A DNA stretch of 64,000 bases, from positions 1 to 64,000 of the forward strand of contig JAKQCT010000090.1 in assembly GCA_029559035.1 (NCBI GenBank). The letters are read 5' to 3'. This document shows, piece after piece, positions 43,080-52,274 of the stretch. Numbering within the stretch: position 1 is the stretch's first letter; each line of letters begins with the position of its first letter. A program made the translations under genes and the position numbers. Under the pieces are notes generated by a model, which worked only from the letters and a program-made list of their open reading frames with translations, searched no databases and was not told the DNA's origin. The stretch is from Acidobacteriota bacterium (GTDB lineage Bacteria > Acidobacteriota > UBA4820).

Positions 43080-44254
43080 GCCGTTTCTCCCGCCTTTTCA
43101 AGCGCTTTCAGTATGATAGCCCTTCCGTGACGGAACGAATATTTTTCTTCGATCTTATTCCTGCCTTCGACGGAAAGTTTCTCCCGCAGCGCGCCTCCTG
43201 CGAGGATGCTCACAAGCCCGTCGGCGAACTCCCGCGCCCCTTCCCTTATCAGAAGGCCTTCGCCGTCTCTCAGGTCCAGCCCCTCCGCGCCCGCGGAAGT
43301 TGAAACAGCCGGAACTCCGCTGGCGAGGGCTTCGATGATCTTGTACCTGCTTCCCCCGCCCACGAAGATCGGGACCGCGGCGACGGATGCCTTCGAAAAA
43401 GCGTCTTCGGGTCTTTCGAACTGCCCCATCAGTTCGACGAACCCTTCGCGGAAAGGAAGCGATCCGCTGCCTTTCCCGGCGATCACAAGTTTCGCTTCGG
43501 GTATCTTTTCACGGACGAGGGGCATCACATCCTTTACTAAATACTTCGCCCCGGAGGCATTTGGTTCGTATCCGAAATCGCCGGTCATCAGGACGGCACC
43601 GCCGGTTTTTCCCGGTTCCGAGACAGGATACCGATCGAGATCGACAAGGTTGGGCAGGACTTCCACGTTTTCAAGGCCGAATATCCGTTCATGCAGAGTT
43701 TTCTCTTCTTCCGAAACGGCGAGGACCGCCGCCGCCTTTTTCAATTCCTTCTTTTCGAAAGCCCTCTGCTTGCGGAAATCGTGGCCGTAAAGTATCGACA
43801 GGGGAAAATAGGCGTTTTCCGCCCTTTTCCTGAGGACCTCGGAATCAAGGTTGTGCTGGTCCATGACGACAGCTTTTTTTCCTTCAGGGAGCGCGGGAAG
43901 CAGCCACGAAGCTTCCAGCCAATAAACCGCGTCCGGGTATTTTCGGCTGAGATCTTTCAGGACTTCCCTGAAGCCGCGGACATCGAGCCAGCTCCCGGCG
44001 GAGGGAAGAGCGGAGAAAGGTTCCCTTAGCCTCCTCAGGACGGACCGCATCTTTCCCCGTCCCATAGGGCTTACCGTAAAAATTTCCCGGGCGTATTTCC
44101 CCGCCTCGGCAGTATCTCCGTCTCCCGGCTGGTTCGCTACGAGAACAACCTCACCGAGTTCCGACAGTATCTTCAGGTTGAGAGCCGTCCTGATCTCGGC
44201 CCCCGCCCTTGTCGGGAACGGGAAGAAATGGGAGACCATCACTACGGGCCGCAT
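43076..44254 (-). CDS. GT4 glycosyltransferase
   Basis: About 392 residues from MRPVVMVSHFFPFPTRAGAE (ATG 44254); a longer frame would overlap the preceding gene. VLMTGDFGYEPNASGAKYLV, KLVIAGKGSG and PIFVGGGSRYKIIEALASGV are typical of GT4 donor domains, the last holding the catalytic acidic residue. The C-terminus ends in EEKYSFRHGRAIILKALEKA. Coupled to the GT2 gene by a 4-base ATGA overlap. Confidence 0.87.
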   Translation of the reverse strand: MRPVVMVSHFFPFPTRAGAEIRTALNLKILSELGEVVLVANQPGDGDTAEAGKYAREIFTVSPMGRGKMRSVLRRLREPFSALPSAGSWLDVRGFREVLKDLSRKYPDAVYWLEASWLLPALPEGKKAVVMDQHNLDSEVLRKRAENAYFPLSILYGHDFRKQRAFEKKELKKAAAVLAVSEEEKTLHERIFGLENVEVLPNLVDLDRYPVSEPGKTGGAVLMTGDFGYEPNASGAKYLVKDVMPLVREKIPEAKLVIAGKGSGSLPFREGFVELMGQFERPEDAFSKASVAAVPIFVGGGSRYKIIEALASGVPAVSTSAGAEGLDLRDGEGLLIREGAREFADGLVSILAGGALREKLSVEGRNKIEEKYSFRHGRAIILKALEKAGETA

Positions 44255-44258
44255 CGAC

Positions 44259-45173
44259 TTAGGAAGCTCCAGCGGGAAAGGGCATCCTGCCTCTGCGCCC
44301 CAGGAAGAAATCCGCAAATCCCCTGAGGCTCGCCTTCGCCTTCCTTCTGCCGTCAGCGCCGTGCCTGAGCAGCCACGCGGCGCAAACCCGGACCAGGTTC
44401 AGGCAAACTCCTCCGAACGCAAAGGGAAGAAGGATAAACGGGCAGTTGCGGGCGAGAAAAATCAACTGGTTCCTGTGATAATAGTAAAGATAACTGTCAG
44501 ACTCGAGGCCCGACGAGGCGGACCCGAGATGCCTGACACGAACGTCCGGAAAGACCATCAGCCTGAATCCCTTCCTCCTCAGCCTTGCCGACCAGTCTAT
44601 GTCTTCCCAGTAAAGGAAGTAGTCTTCTTTCATGAGGCCCGTCTTTTCCGCCGCCTCCCCGGGGAAGCAGAGGACGCATCCGGTCAGGAAGCCGCTTTCC
44701 GCCTCTTCCGCGGGCATCTGCCGGGACCCGAAGCCGAAATGCTTCGCCCTCGCTCCGATCCACGACATGCGGCCTCCCCCGAACCATACGCTATCTCCGG
44801 ACGCGTCGGTGATCAGCGGAGAAAAGCAGACCTTTCCGCCTTCGCGCCCGAGAAATTTTTCCATTATCTTTTCAGCGAAGCCGGGTTCCGCCTCCGTGTC
44901 GTTGTTCATTATCGCTATAAAACGGGATCCATCCGATAGCGCCTGGCGGATCCCTGCGTTCATTCCTCCCGCGAATCCCAGGTTGGCGCCGGTCCTTATT
45001 TTCCTGACGCCGGGGCCGAGATCCGGTTGTTCTCCGCCCGGCGAACCTTCCGGGCCGTTCTCGACTAGATAGATACTTGCGCCGCAGCCGTCCAGCGACC
45101 TCAGGCAGTTGACCGTGAGCGAAGGGTCGCCGTAGTGGAGGACGACTATGGCGAGGTCCGTTTTTCCCGCCAT
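44259..45173 (-). CDS. GT2 glycosyltransferase
   Basis: About 304 residues from MAGKTDLAIVVLHYGDPSLT (ATG 45173, just after the upstream stop at 45175). LRSLDGCGASIYLVENGPEG, NLGFAGGMNAGIRQALSDG and FIAIMNNDTEAEPGF give the GT-A nucleotide-sugar site, with N-D-T as the DXD equivalent. LYWEDIDWSARLRRKGFRLM is the conserved E-D acceptor-site motif. The C-terminal 60 residues include one hydrophobic segment that may sit at the membrane. Confidence 0.87.
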   Translation of the reverse strand: MAGKTDLAIVVLHYGDPSLTVNCLRSLDGCGASIYLVENGPEGSPGGEQPDLGPGVRKIRTGANLGFAGGMNAGIRQALSDGSRFIAIMNNDTEAEPGFAEKIMEKFLGREGGKVCFSPLITDASGDSVWFGGGRMSWIGARAKHFGFGSRQMPAEEAESGFLTGCVLCFPGEAAEKTGLMKEDYFLYWEDIDWSARLRRKGFRLMVFPDVRVRHLGSASSGLESDSYLYYYHRNQLIFLARNCPFILLPFAFGGVCLNLVRVCAAWLLRHGADGRRKAKASLRGFADFFLGRRGRMPFPAGAS

Positions 45174-45174
45174 G

Positions 45175-46749
45175 TCACATGTATCCCAGGCTTTTGAGCT
45201 TTTCCCTGACCTGGGCGTCGTCGCCGAGGGGCCCTTCTTCGACATCTATCCTGAGGCCCGAATACTCCCGGGCGCCGGTATCCCTGTATTCCTTGAAAGC
45301 CCAGGACAACGGCCTGCCGTCCATTTCCGCGCCCACTGGGAGCCCCATCATGGCGAGCAGAGTCGGAGCTATGTCGCACACTCCCGCGCTTTCCATCTTC
45401 CTGTTTTCCCGGAACGAGGGGCCGTTCAGCAAAAACATGCCTTCCGGCCTGTGCGAGCCGCTCTTGAGGCATCCGTGCTGGGTGGCTTCCGATGAGACCG
45501 ATCCCGACCATTCGACCTTGAAGGCGAACCTCCCGTCCTCCTGGATCACAAGGTCGGGGGCGTTCTCCAGGAAGGGCCCGGCGTATATCTCCTCTTTCCT
45601 GAAAACTTTCGCGAATGGATTGCGGCCCGATCTTCCATCGACGAAGCCCTCAAGCCTCGATACGAGCTCGGAAATCGTCCTCTCCCTGTCATCCTTGTCC
45701 GGGACGTATATCGACCTTCCGGAAACGCTCGCGTAAAACGCCCTGCTTTTTTCGAAGTCTATGTAGCCGAGCGGATCGGCGAGAGGCGAGGGCCTGACCT
45801 TCTCCCTGAAAACCTTCCTGGCGCCGGGCGGAACGATCCTTTTGAGAGCCCATTTCCAGAGCGGCTTTTTAATCATCTCTTCCGCGACCGGCTTCACGGC
45901 GAGGAATCCCCACTCGTAAAGAAGCCTGTTGACGTGGATGTCCGTCTCGAGAGGGCCGAACCCGTGGTCCGAGAAGACGACGAGATCGACATCGCCGCCC
46001 ATCGCCGAGATGAACCTTTCCACGCCCTCCTCGACCCTCCGGTAGTAATCCCTGACGGCGTTTCGGAACTCGCCGCCTTTCTCGTGCGCGGGATGGGAAG
46101 GATCGAAATCGTGCCAGAAGAAATGCATCACCCTGTCGGTCTCGTCGTAGACGAAAAGGAAGAGGTCCACATCGTTCCTCTTGAGCAGTTCGAGCGCGGC
46201 TTTTTCCTGCGTGTCCGTCACTCTGTAGATGTCCTTCAGGAAATCACTCTTCCTCCCCGATTCGAGAAGGGAAGCTCTCGCGCCGAACCTGTATCCGGGG
46301 AATTTTTCCTTTATCAGAAGGGCCGCTTCTCCGGGATACCCGAAATCGCGGGAACCCTCGGGAGTGGCCATCCCCGTCACCATGAAACCGTCGACCTTGT
46401 CGGCGGGGTAAGCGCAGGGAACGTTGAAGAGGCCGACCCTGGCTCCCTCACGGGAAGCGGCCTCCCAGAATGCAGGGTAACGCCTGTCGCGAGATGTCGC
46501 GAGCCTCTGCTTCATTGTCACCTTGTCCAGCGAGAAGAAATCGTAGACGTTGTGCTTCCCGGGATTTACGCCTGTGAAGGCGCTCGTCCAGCCGGGAGGC
46601 GTCAGAGCAGGGACCGTGCTTTTAAGGACCCCCGAACAGCCTCCGCACACCAATTTTGCGAATAGGGGGAGATCCCCGCTCTCCATCAGCGGATGGAGGA
46701 TGTCCCAGGTGGCGCCGTCGAGCCCTATGACAAGTATCTTCCTTTTCAT
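45175..46749 (-). CDS. Cytoplasmic alkaline-phosphatase-superfamily phosphodiesterase with LGY tail
   Basis: 524 residues. The metal Asp is D11 in ILVIGLDGATWD; the nucleophile is probably T50 in PALTPPGWTSAFTG. Further ligands are DETDRVMHFFW, VVFSDHGFG and the late H in a H-R-P-E-G-M-F segment, so the site looks intact. This is the type I phosphodiesterase/nucleotide pyrophosphatase group. No signal peptide precedes the first strand, so it should act in the cytoplasm. It ends in AQVREKLKSLGYM, a tail shared with four neighbours. The substrate is unknown; a phosphodiester or sulfate ester of a nucleotide- or lipid-linked sugar is inferred. Confidence 0.82.
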   Translation of the reverse strand: MKRKILVIGLDGATWDILHPLMESGDLPLFAKLVCGGCSGVLKSTVPALTPPGWTSAFTGVNPGKHNVYDFFSLDKVTMKQRLATSRDRRYPAFWEAASREGARVGLFNVPCAYPADKVDGFMVTGMATPEGSRDFGYPGEAALLIKEKFPGYRFGARASLLESGRKSDFLKDIYRVTDTQEKAALELLKRNDVDLFLFVYDETDRVMHFFWHDFDPSHPAHEKGGEFRNAVRDYYRRVEEGVERFISAMGGDVDLVVFSDHGFGPLETDIHVNRLLYEWGFLAVKPVAEEMIKKPLWKWALKRIVPPGARKVFREKVRPSPLADPLGYIDFEKSRAFYASVSGRSIYVPDKDDRERTISELVSRLEGFVDGRSGRNPFAKVFRKEEIYAGPFLENAPDLVIQEDGRFAFKVEWSGSVSSEATQHGCLKSGSHRPEGMFLLNGPSFRENRKMESAGVCDIAPTLLAMMGLPVGAEMDGRPLSWAFKEYRDTGAREYSGLRIDVEEGPLGDDAQVREKLKSLGYM

Positions 46750-46750
46750 G

Positions 46751-47524
46751 TCAGATCGGTTTCTCCCGCGGAACCGCCGCTGCGATAATGGAAGTGCCGA
46801 AAGGGATTCTTGTTCCCGCTTTCATCATCATCATTTCCATTCCCGAGGCAAGCGAAAGCATGAAGTTGAGGACCGCAGGGGGATGAAGCTGTCTCCTCGC
46901 GCGGGCCGCCGTCTCCTCCGCCCCGGACGCCTTCTTTCTTCTTGAAACTCTCATGAGCGGGACCAGGAAAGAGAAAAGATGGCTGGCGAAAACCTTCCTT
47001 AAACCCGCGAGCTCCAGCTTTTTCTCCAGTTCTTTCCCGGTATAACGGCGCTTATGGCCTGACGCGACATCGAAATCGGACCAGAGGGACGGCCCCGCGG
47101 GAACAGTCAACAACAAAGCCCCGTCCTCGGCGAGGCATTGACGCGCAGAGGAGAGCATCGCCATGTCATCCCCGATGTGCTCGAGGACGTCGAACATGCA
47201 TATCACGTCGAATTTGACTTTGAAAGGGTTCGATGCCAGGTCGGCGACTGCGGCCATTATGTTTCCGGCGCTCTTGCCGATCCTGAGCCCCTGCGCGTTG
47301 AGGTCGGTGCATACTATTTCGGCCCCGCGCGCGCTTTTGCCAATGTACCTTGCCATGTAACAAGTCCCTGCTCCCACCTCGAGCAGCCTTCGGCATTTTT
47401 TTCCCGCGATGTGCTTTTCAAAAACATGTCCCGCGGCGGCCGCCCGGTGTCTGAACCAGAAATGGCTGTTCTCGGCCTCGGCTATGTCAGCGTAAAAACC
47501 CGCATCGTAATTCGTTCCATCCAT
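46751..47524 (-). CDS. Class I SAM-dependent methyltransferase
   Basis: 257 residues. LLEVGAGTCYMARYIGKSA is motif I and CMFDVLEHIGDDMAMLSSAR the acidic and catalytic motif; GALLLTVPAGPSLWSDFDV follows. The pattern HKRRYTGKELEKKLELAGL is typical of Methyltransf_11/23 enzymes in glycan clusters. A C-terminal hydrophobic segment (VLNFMLSLASGMEMMMMK) is unusual and may bind membrane. It starts 4 bases after the aminotransferase stop. Confidence 0.78.
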   Translation of the reverse strand: MDGTNYDAGFYADIAEAENSHFWFRHRAAAAGHVFEKHIAGKKCRRLLEVGAGTCYMARYIGKSARGAEIVCTDLNAQGLRIGKSAGNIMAAVADLASNPFKVKFDVICMFDVLEHIGDDMAMLSSARQCLAEDGALLLTVPAGPSLWSDFDVASGHKRRYTGKELEKKLELAGLRKVFASHLFSFLVPLMRVSRRKKASGAEETAARARRQLHPPAVLNFMLSLASGMEMMMMKAGTRIPFGTSIIAAAVPREKPI

Positions 47525-47528
47525 GGGC

Positions 47529-48665
47529 TCAGAACCTGAAGGCCCTCACGGAATCGGAAACTTCCGTCATCTCCGCTTCTGTCATGGAATTGAAGAAAGG
47601 CAGCCTCAGAAGCCTGTCGCTGACATCCTCGGTCACGGGACAATCTCCCTGTTTTCCCCCGAACTTCGCCCCCATTTCGGAAAGGTGGAGGGGAAGATAG
47701 TGGAAGACCGCAAGTATCCCTTTCTCCTTGAGGCTCGAGATGAGAGCCTGCCGGGATGCCAGGTCGGGCATGACAAGATAGAACATGTGATAGCTCTGGT
47801 CGCAGTGCGCAGGAACAACGGGCAACCCGACGGAATGTTCCGCGGCCCAATCCCGAAGCGACGACATGTAGTATTCCCATATTTTTCGCCTTGACTCCTG
47901 GATCTTTTCCCTGTTCTCGAGCTGGAGGCATAGGTAAGCGGCCAAAAGGTCCGAAGGGCAGTAGCTCGAGCCGATGTCGACCCAGGTGTACCTGTCGACC
48001 TCTCCCCGGAAGAACCGGCTGCGGTTGGTCCCCTTTTCTCTTATGATCTCCGCCCTCTGCGCCAGGCTCTGATCGTTCAGGAGCAGGGCTCCGCCTTCCC
48101 CGCAGTTGAAGTTCTTGGTCTCGTGGAAGCTCTGTGTCGCCATCGATCCGAAGGTCCCGAGATATTTGCCGTTAAACTTTCCGAACAGGCCGTGGGCGTT
48201 GTCCTCGACGACCGCCACCCCGCGTCTTCCCGCTATCTCCATTATCCTGTCCATCTCGCAGCCTACGCCCGCGTAATGGACGACTGCCACCGCCTTAGTC
48301 CTTTCGGTAAGAAGGGGTTCCAGTCTTTCCTCGTCGATGTTGAGAGTGTCCCTGCGGATATCCGCGAAAACGGGCCTGGCTCCTCTAAGGACGAACGCGT
48401 TGACGGTCGAGACGAAGGTGAACGAAGGCAGGACCACTTCATCTCCGGGTTTCAGGTCGAGGAGCAGCGCCGACATTTCCAGCGCGTGGGTGCAGGATGT
48501 GGTGAGCAGGACCCTTCGGGAACCGACGGCTTCCCTTATCATCGCCTCGCATTTTTTCGAATAGTAGCCGTCCCCGGAGATGCATCCTCTCCTTATGGCA
48601 TCCTCGATGTAACCGGTCTCCGGCCCGAGGAACCCCGGCCTGTTGAACGGTATCCTGTAATTCAT
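47529..48665 (-). CDS. wecE: dTDP-4-amino-4,6-dideoxygalactose transaminase (WecE/RffA-like)
   Basis: 378 residues. NYRIPFNRPGFLGPETGYIE, GDGYYSKKCEAMI and the PLP motif QSFHETKNFNCGEGGALLL are the specific WecE/RffA signature. It aminates dTDP-4-keto-6-deoxy-glucose to dTDP-Fuc4N, using glutamate and PLP. The acetyltransferase directly upstream at 48667 is the expected next enzyme to Fuc4NAc. The dTDP-glucose synthesis genes (RmlA, RmlB) are not in the window. Confidence 0.92.
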   Translation of the reverse strand: MNYRIPFNRPGFLGPETGYIEDAIRRGCISGDGYYSKKCEAMIREAVGSRRVLLTTSCTHALEMSALLLDLKPGDEVVLPSFTFVSTVNAFVLRGARPVFADIRRDTLNIDEERLEPLLTERTKAVAVVHYAGVGCEMDRIMEIAGRRGVAVVEDNAHGLFGKFNGKYLGTFGSMATQSFHETKNFNCGEGGALLLNDQSLAQRAEIIREKGTNRSRFFRGEVDRYTWVDIGSSYCPSDLLAAYLCLQLENREKIQESRRKIWEYYMSSLRDWAAEHSVGLPVVPAHCDQSYHMFYLVMPDLASRQALISSLKEKGILAVFHYLPLHLSEMGAKFGGKQGDCPVTEDVSDRLLRLPFFNSMTEAEMTEVSDSVRAFRF

Positions 48666-48666
48666 T

Positions 48667-49653
48667 TCACTTTCCCAGCCATTTGTGGAACGAATGACGG
48701 GCGTCGGCGATCTTCCATCCCAGCTTCGCGTACCCTCTCTGCACCGGGTAGTTGTTTATGTGCGTCGGCCCCTCGACGAACCTGACCTCGTCCCGGAGGA
48801 GAGACATCCCCTTCATGGTCAGGACAGAGAACAACCCCCTGCCGCTGAACCCCGGATCGATCCCCGCGATGCTGTAATGGCCCAAGCTCAGGCCGTGCCT
48901 TTTCTCGAGGTTCGCCTGTTTTTTCCAGATCGAGTAGCCAGCTATCTCGCCTTTGATCCTCGCCACGACGAAATGATCGGCGTACCCCTTCAGAGAGGCG
49001 GAGACCCACTCCCGGTAAAAACCACACGCCAGGTCTCGCGGGATGCGGGGGTCGGAATGGTACCTTCCGAAATGATGCAGGAAGGCCTTTCCCGCGACCT
49101 GCCTCAGCTTCTCTTCGTCTCCGGGGCAGGCTTCACCCAGTTCCAGGCCGTCGATCTCCGCCGCTCCCGACAGGCCGGCAGCGGGTGATCCTTCCCTGTC
49201 CCAGACGTAGTCTAGGAGCGTGTCGACGAGCATGAACCCGCATCCCTCCAAAAGATGGACCGTTCTCACGTTGTCCGTGTGCGCCTTCGCGAGGAGGAAT
49301 TCATATCCGTCCTTCGCCGCGGTTTCGATGATGAACGACGAAAAGCCGCGGCCGTCGCCCGGGGAGACCTCGGGGTCAAGTTCAAGGCACCATATTGTCC
49401 CCATGTGCTTCCCGAAGACGGCCGAATCCCAGGGCAGGTCTTCCAGCACCGCGAACCCTTTTATGACGCCTCTTTCCTCGAGGATGATGGTCCTTGAACC
49501 TCCATCGAGCTTCGATCGGATCTGTTCCAGCCGGAGGTCCCCGGGATTTCCTCCGAAACCCTTCAGGTACCTGCAGGGGATGAACGCCGATCTTTCCGCC
49601 ATGCCGGCGATCCCCGTCATATCTCCGGCTCCTGCCAGCCGAAGATCAGCCAC
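48667..49653 (-). CDS. WecD-like dTDP-fucosamine acetyltransferase (double GNAT)
   Basis: About 328 residues. The start is uncertain: a GTG at 49653 (8-base overlap with the upstream stop) or at 49674. Two GNAT-like halves are visible: a first around DDLPWDSAVFGKHMGT-type sequence (residues ~75-150) and a second with GHYSIAGIDPGFSGRGLFSV and NNYPVQRGYAKLGWKI. The stretch FLHHFGRYHSDPRIPRD matches WecD-type enzymes that acetylate dTDP-Fuc4N. Adjacent to wecE, it completes the Fuc4NAc route. Confidence 0.78.
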   Translation of the reverse strand: MADLRLAGAGDMTGIAGMAERSAFIPCRYLKGFGGNPGDLRLEQIRSKLDGGSRTIILEERGVIKGFAVLEDLPWDSAVFGKHMGTIWCLELDPEVSPGDGRGFSSFIIETAAKDGYEFLLAKAHTDNVRTVHLLEGCGFMLVDTLLDYVWDREGSPAAGLSGAAEIDGLELGEACPGDEEKLRQVAGKAFLHHFGRYHSDPRIPRDLACGFYREWVSASLKGYADHFVVARIKGEIAGYSIWKKQANLEKRHGLSLGHYSIAGIDPGFSGRGLFSVLTMKGMSLLRDEVRFVEGPTHINNYPVQRGYAKLGWKIADARHSFHKWLGK

Positions 49654-50608
49654 GGCCTTCGCCCTTGTCCCCACGCGCCCCGCATTCCTCCTTGACGCTG
49701 TAGGCCGGATGGTTCATGGACCTGAAATGTATCCGCGCGATGTATTCGCCAATTATGCCGAGGGCGAAGAGCTGGACTCCGGCGAAAATGCTGATTATCG
49801 AAGCGAGGAAAGGGAAGCCCGGTATGCTTCCACCCGCTATGACGAACCTCGCCAGGACATAGATGAGGACGCCCGCGCCGAAGAGCATGCACGCAAAGCC
49901 GGTGAAGTTCGCGATCCTGAGGGGGATCGCGCTGAACCCGGTCAACATGTCGAACGCGTGCGAAACAAGCTTGGAGATGCTGTATGTGGAGCGGCCGACC
50001 TTCCGTTCCTGGTGAGGCGTTTCAACGAAGGATATCTTTTTTGTCCCCCACGAAAGAAGAACGTCGATCGAAACGTAATGCGAATTGTAATCCTCGAAGG
50101 ACCTTCTCAGTTCCGTCCTGAAAAGCCTGAAAGCGCTCACCTTCGAAGCCACCCTGTTGTTCATGATGAGGGCGAGGACTGCCTTGATGCAGAAAGAAGC
50201 GAAATTCCTGAAGAGGCCGTGCACCCTTTCAGACGCGGCCCCGTAAAGGAGGTCGGTCCCCTCGTCGAGGGAATCGAGAAGCAGGGGCAGGGCTTCGGGA
50301 GGATGCTGGAGGTCGTCGTCCATGGTCGCCACCAGCTCGAACCCCGCACGCCTGATGCCGCAGAGGAGCGCGTTGTGCTGGCCGTAGTTCCTCATCAGGT
50401 TGACAGCCCGAACACCTTCCTGCCCTTCAGCTATCTTCCTGATGACCGACCATGTTTCGTCGGCGCTTCCGTCGTTGACGAGTATTATTTCGTGGGCAGT
50501 TCCTTTCGCGTCGAGGACGCTTTTGATCCTTCGGGCAAGTTCCCCGATCGTGCCGGACGAATTGTGGCACGGAACGACAACGGATACGCCTTTCGTCAGT
50601 TCGGCCAT
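49646..50608 (-). CDS. DPM1/ArnC-type GT2 glycosyltransferase with membrane tail
   Basis: 320 residues. SVVVPCHNSSGTIGELARRI, IILVNDGSADETWSVIRK and VATMDDDLQHPPEALPLLL form the GT-A catalytic domain with an intact D-D-D metal site. HQERKVGRSTYSISKLVSHA is the ArnC/GtrB signature, followed by two membrane spans. These enzymes load undecaprenyl phosphate with a single sugar for later modification of the glycan on the periplasmic side. Start ATG 50608 has GGAGA upstream. Confidence 0.88.
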   Translation of the reverse strand: MAELTKGVSVVVPCHNSSGTIGELARRIKSVLDAKGTAHEIILVNDGSADETWSVIRKIAEGQEGVRAVNLMRNYGQHNALLCGIRRAGFELVATMDDDLQHPPEALPLLLDSLDEGTDLLYGAASERVHGLFRNFASFCIKAVLALIMNNRVASKVSAFRLFRTELRRSFEDYNSHYVSIDVLLSWGTKKISFVETPHQERKVGRSTYSISKLVSHAFDMLTGFSAIPLRIANFTGFACMLFGAGVLIYVLARFVIAGGSIPGFPFLASIISIFAGVQLFALGIIGEYIARIHFRSMNHPAYSVKEECGARGDKGEGRG

Positions 50609-50675
50609 TTTCTATCTCCTGAAACACGGGAATGAACGGAAATTCTGCCGGATATCTCAAAAATGCGGGGCATCA

Positions 50676-52274
50676 TCAGGACATGTACCCCAGGCCCTTA
50701 AGCCTTTTCTGGATCTCGTCCCCCTCCACTTCGCCCGGCTCCCTTCGGGGAGGCTCATACCTGCGGAACCGGACCGGATTCCTCTGAGCGAAATCGCTTT
50801 CGAACCACCTGGACGGAACCGAACCGTCGAGCCCTTCCGGAACCGGTTCTCCCAGAAGATGAAGGATCGCGGGAGTGATGTCCTCGACTTTCATGTCGTT
50901 CAGCGGAATGTCGGCTCTCCTGAAGGCGCGCCCGTAGCCGAGGAAGATGCCGTTCATGCTGTGGATCCCCCTGGGACAGGCTGCGAACGGGTCACTTTCG
51001 AGGGTCCTCACGGCGGAGGAAAGCGCCCAGTCCGTGTCGCCTATCAGTATGTGGGGGGCATCCGCGGCGTACTCGCCCGAATAAGCTTCTTCGCGAGACA
51101 GGATACGCCTGAAAACATGTTCCCCGTCGTGAATGAGGTTCTTCAGCTCTTCGATGACAGACGCCCTAAGCCCGGCCGCTTCTTCAGGCTCCACGGCGCC
51201 GTCGCTGAACATGCTTTTTTCGTGGATGGTTATTCCGTAAGACTCCGAGGTGAAAAGGGAAGCCCTGCTGTTCCGGTTGTCGGGGCGGAGGAACAGCGGA
51301 TACTTCCCTCCCGCCTTCCTGAACGCCTTGATGGCGTAACGGAACAGGCCGCTCTCCATGCCCCTTCTCAGGAGCCATTCGGGAGGCTTCCCGAAGTCGC
51401 CGTCAGCGAAAGAGCCTTCTTCCATCCTGTGGCTGGGAGGAGGCGAGGGCCGCGAAAAATCGGGGGAGAGCAGGCCCCTTTCCATGAGGACCTCGTTCAG
51501 GTGCACCACCCCCCGGGCCTTCTGGAAACCGTGATCGCTGACCATCAGGAGCGAATCGTCCGGTCTCATCCTCCTGAGGATGTGAGCCAGGGCCTCGTCC
51601 ATGAGCCTGAAAACGCCCTCCGCTTCCTTGGGGGCGGTCCCTTCGAGCAGTTCCCCGAAAAGTTCGTGGCTCACCCAGTCTCCTCCGGAGAACACGGTAA
51701 AGAAAACGTCCCAATCCCTTTCCCACAGCTCCTTGAGGGCTTCGAAACGCCTTATCTCGACATCCATGATGTCCAGAATGTACTCGGAGAGCCTTCCTTT
51801 CCTGAGCAGACCGGAGTCGGGGAATATGCGGTAATTCTTCAGCACATCGGACTTTTCTTTCAGTTCCTCGGGGAAAACCGCGTCCTCTCCCCTGGTAAGG
51901 AGGGAAGTGAGGGTGATCCCCCTGGTCAGCGGAGGATATGTTCCCGGCAGGTTTATCAGGACGAAAGGCCTTTTCCGCTCCTCGAGGACCTCGTAGAAGG
52001 TCTTCGCCTTGATGTCCCAGGACTGGAGCGGCCTTATCCTTGAAAGGGCGCCGTCCGCCTTGTTGAAATCGAAGCAGCCGTGCCTTCCCGGGTTCACCCC
52101 CGTCGCTATGGTGATCCAACTGGGAGCGGTGACGGGAGGGATCGTTGACCTGAGGGGGCCGTACGCAGACTCTCCGAGAAGCTGCCCCAGTACCGGACAA
52201 ACCCCTCTTTCGATGAGCGGCATGAGGAGGTCCCAGGTGGCCCCGTCCCATCCGATCACGATCACTCTACCCAT
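50676..52274 (-). CDS. Cytoplasmic alkaline-phosphatase-superfamily phosphodiesterase with LGY tail
   Basis: 532 residues. D10 in VIVIGWDGATWD, T49 in PPVTAPSWITIATG, the D and H of FSGGDWVSHELFG, SDHGF and a late H in CPRGIHSMNGIFLG complete a typical two-metal site. No signal peptide. The pattern matches the protein at 45175 but the two are well diverged. It ends in DEIQKRLKGLGYMS, the shared tail, after an acidic, proline-rich linker (PPRREPGEVEGD). Its start overlaps the flippase end by 8 bases. Substrate unknown; an activated or lipid-linked phosphosugar is possible. Confidence 0.82.
   Translation of the reverse strand: MGRVIVIGWDGATWDLLMPLIERGVCPVLGQLLGESAYGPLRSTIPPVTAPSWITIATGVNPGRHGCFDFNKADGALSRIRPLQSWDIKAKTFYEVLEERKRPFVLINLPGTYPPLTRGITLTSLLTRGEDAVFPEELKEKSDVLKNYRIFPDSGLLRKGRLSEYILDIMDVEIRRFEALKELWERDWDVFFTVFSGGDWVSHELFGELLEGTAPKEAEGVFRLMDEALAHILRRMRPDDSLLMVSDHGFQKARGVVHLNEVLMERGLLSPDFSRPSPPPSHRMEEGSFADGDFGKPPEWLLRRGMESGLFRYAIKAFRKAGGKYPLFLRPDNRNSRASLFTSESYGITIHEKSMFSDGAVEPEEAAGLRASVIEELKNLIHDGEHVFRRILSREEAYSGEYAADAPHILIGDTDWALSSAVRTLESDPFAACPRGIHSMNGIFLGYGRAFRRADIPLNDMKVEDITPAILHLLGEPVPEGLDGSVPSRWFESDFAQRNPVRFRRYEPPRREPGEVEGDEIQKRLKGLGYMS

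Noticed and set aside
50400-52043. Plus-strand open frame of 547 codons
   Set aside because: Antisense to the phosphodiesterase at 50676 and the GT2 gene; the protein is low-complexity and Pro/Arg-rich, with no recognisable family.
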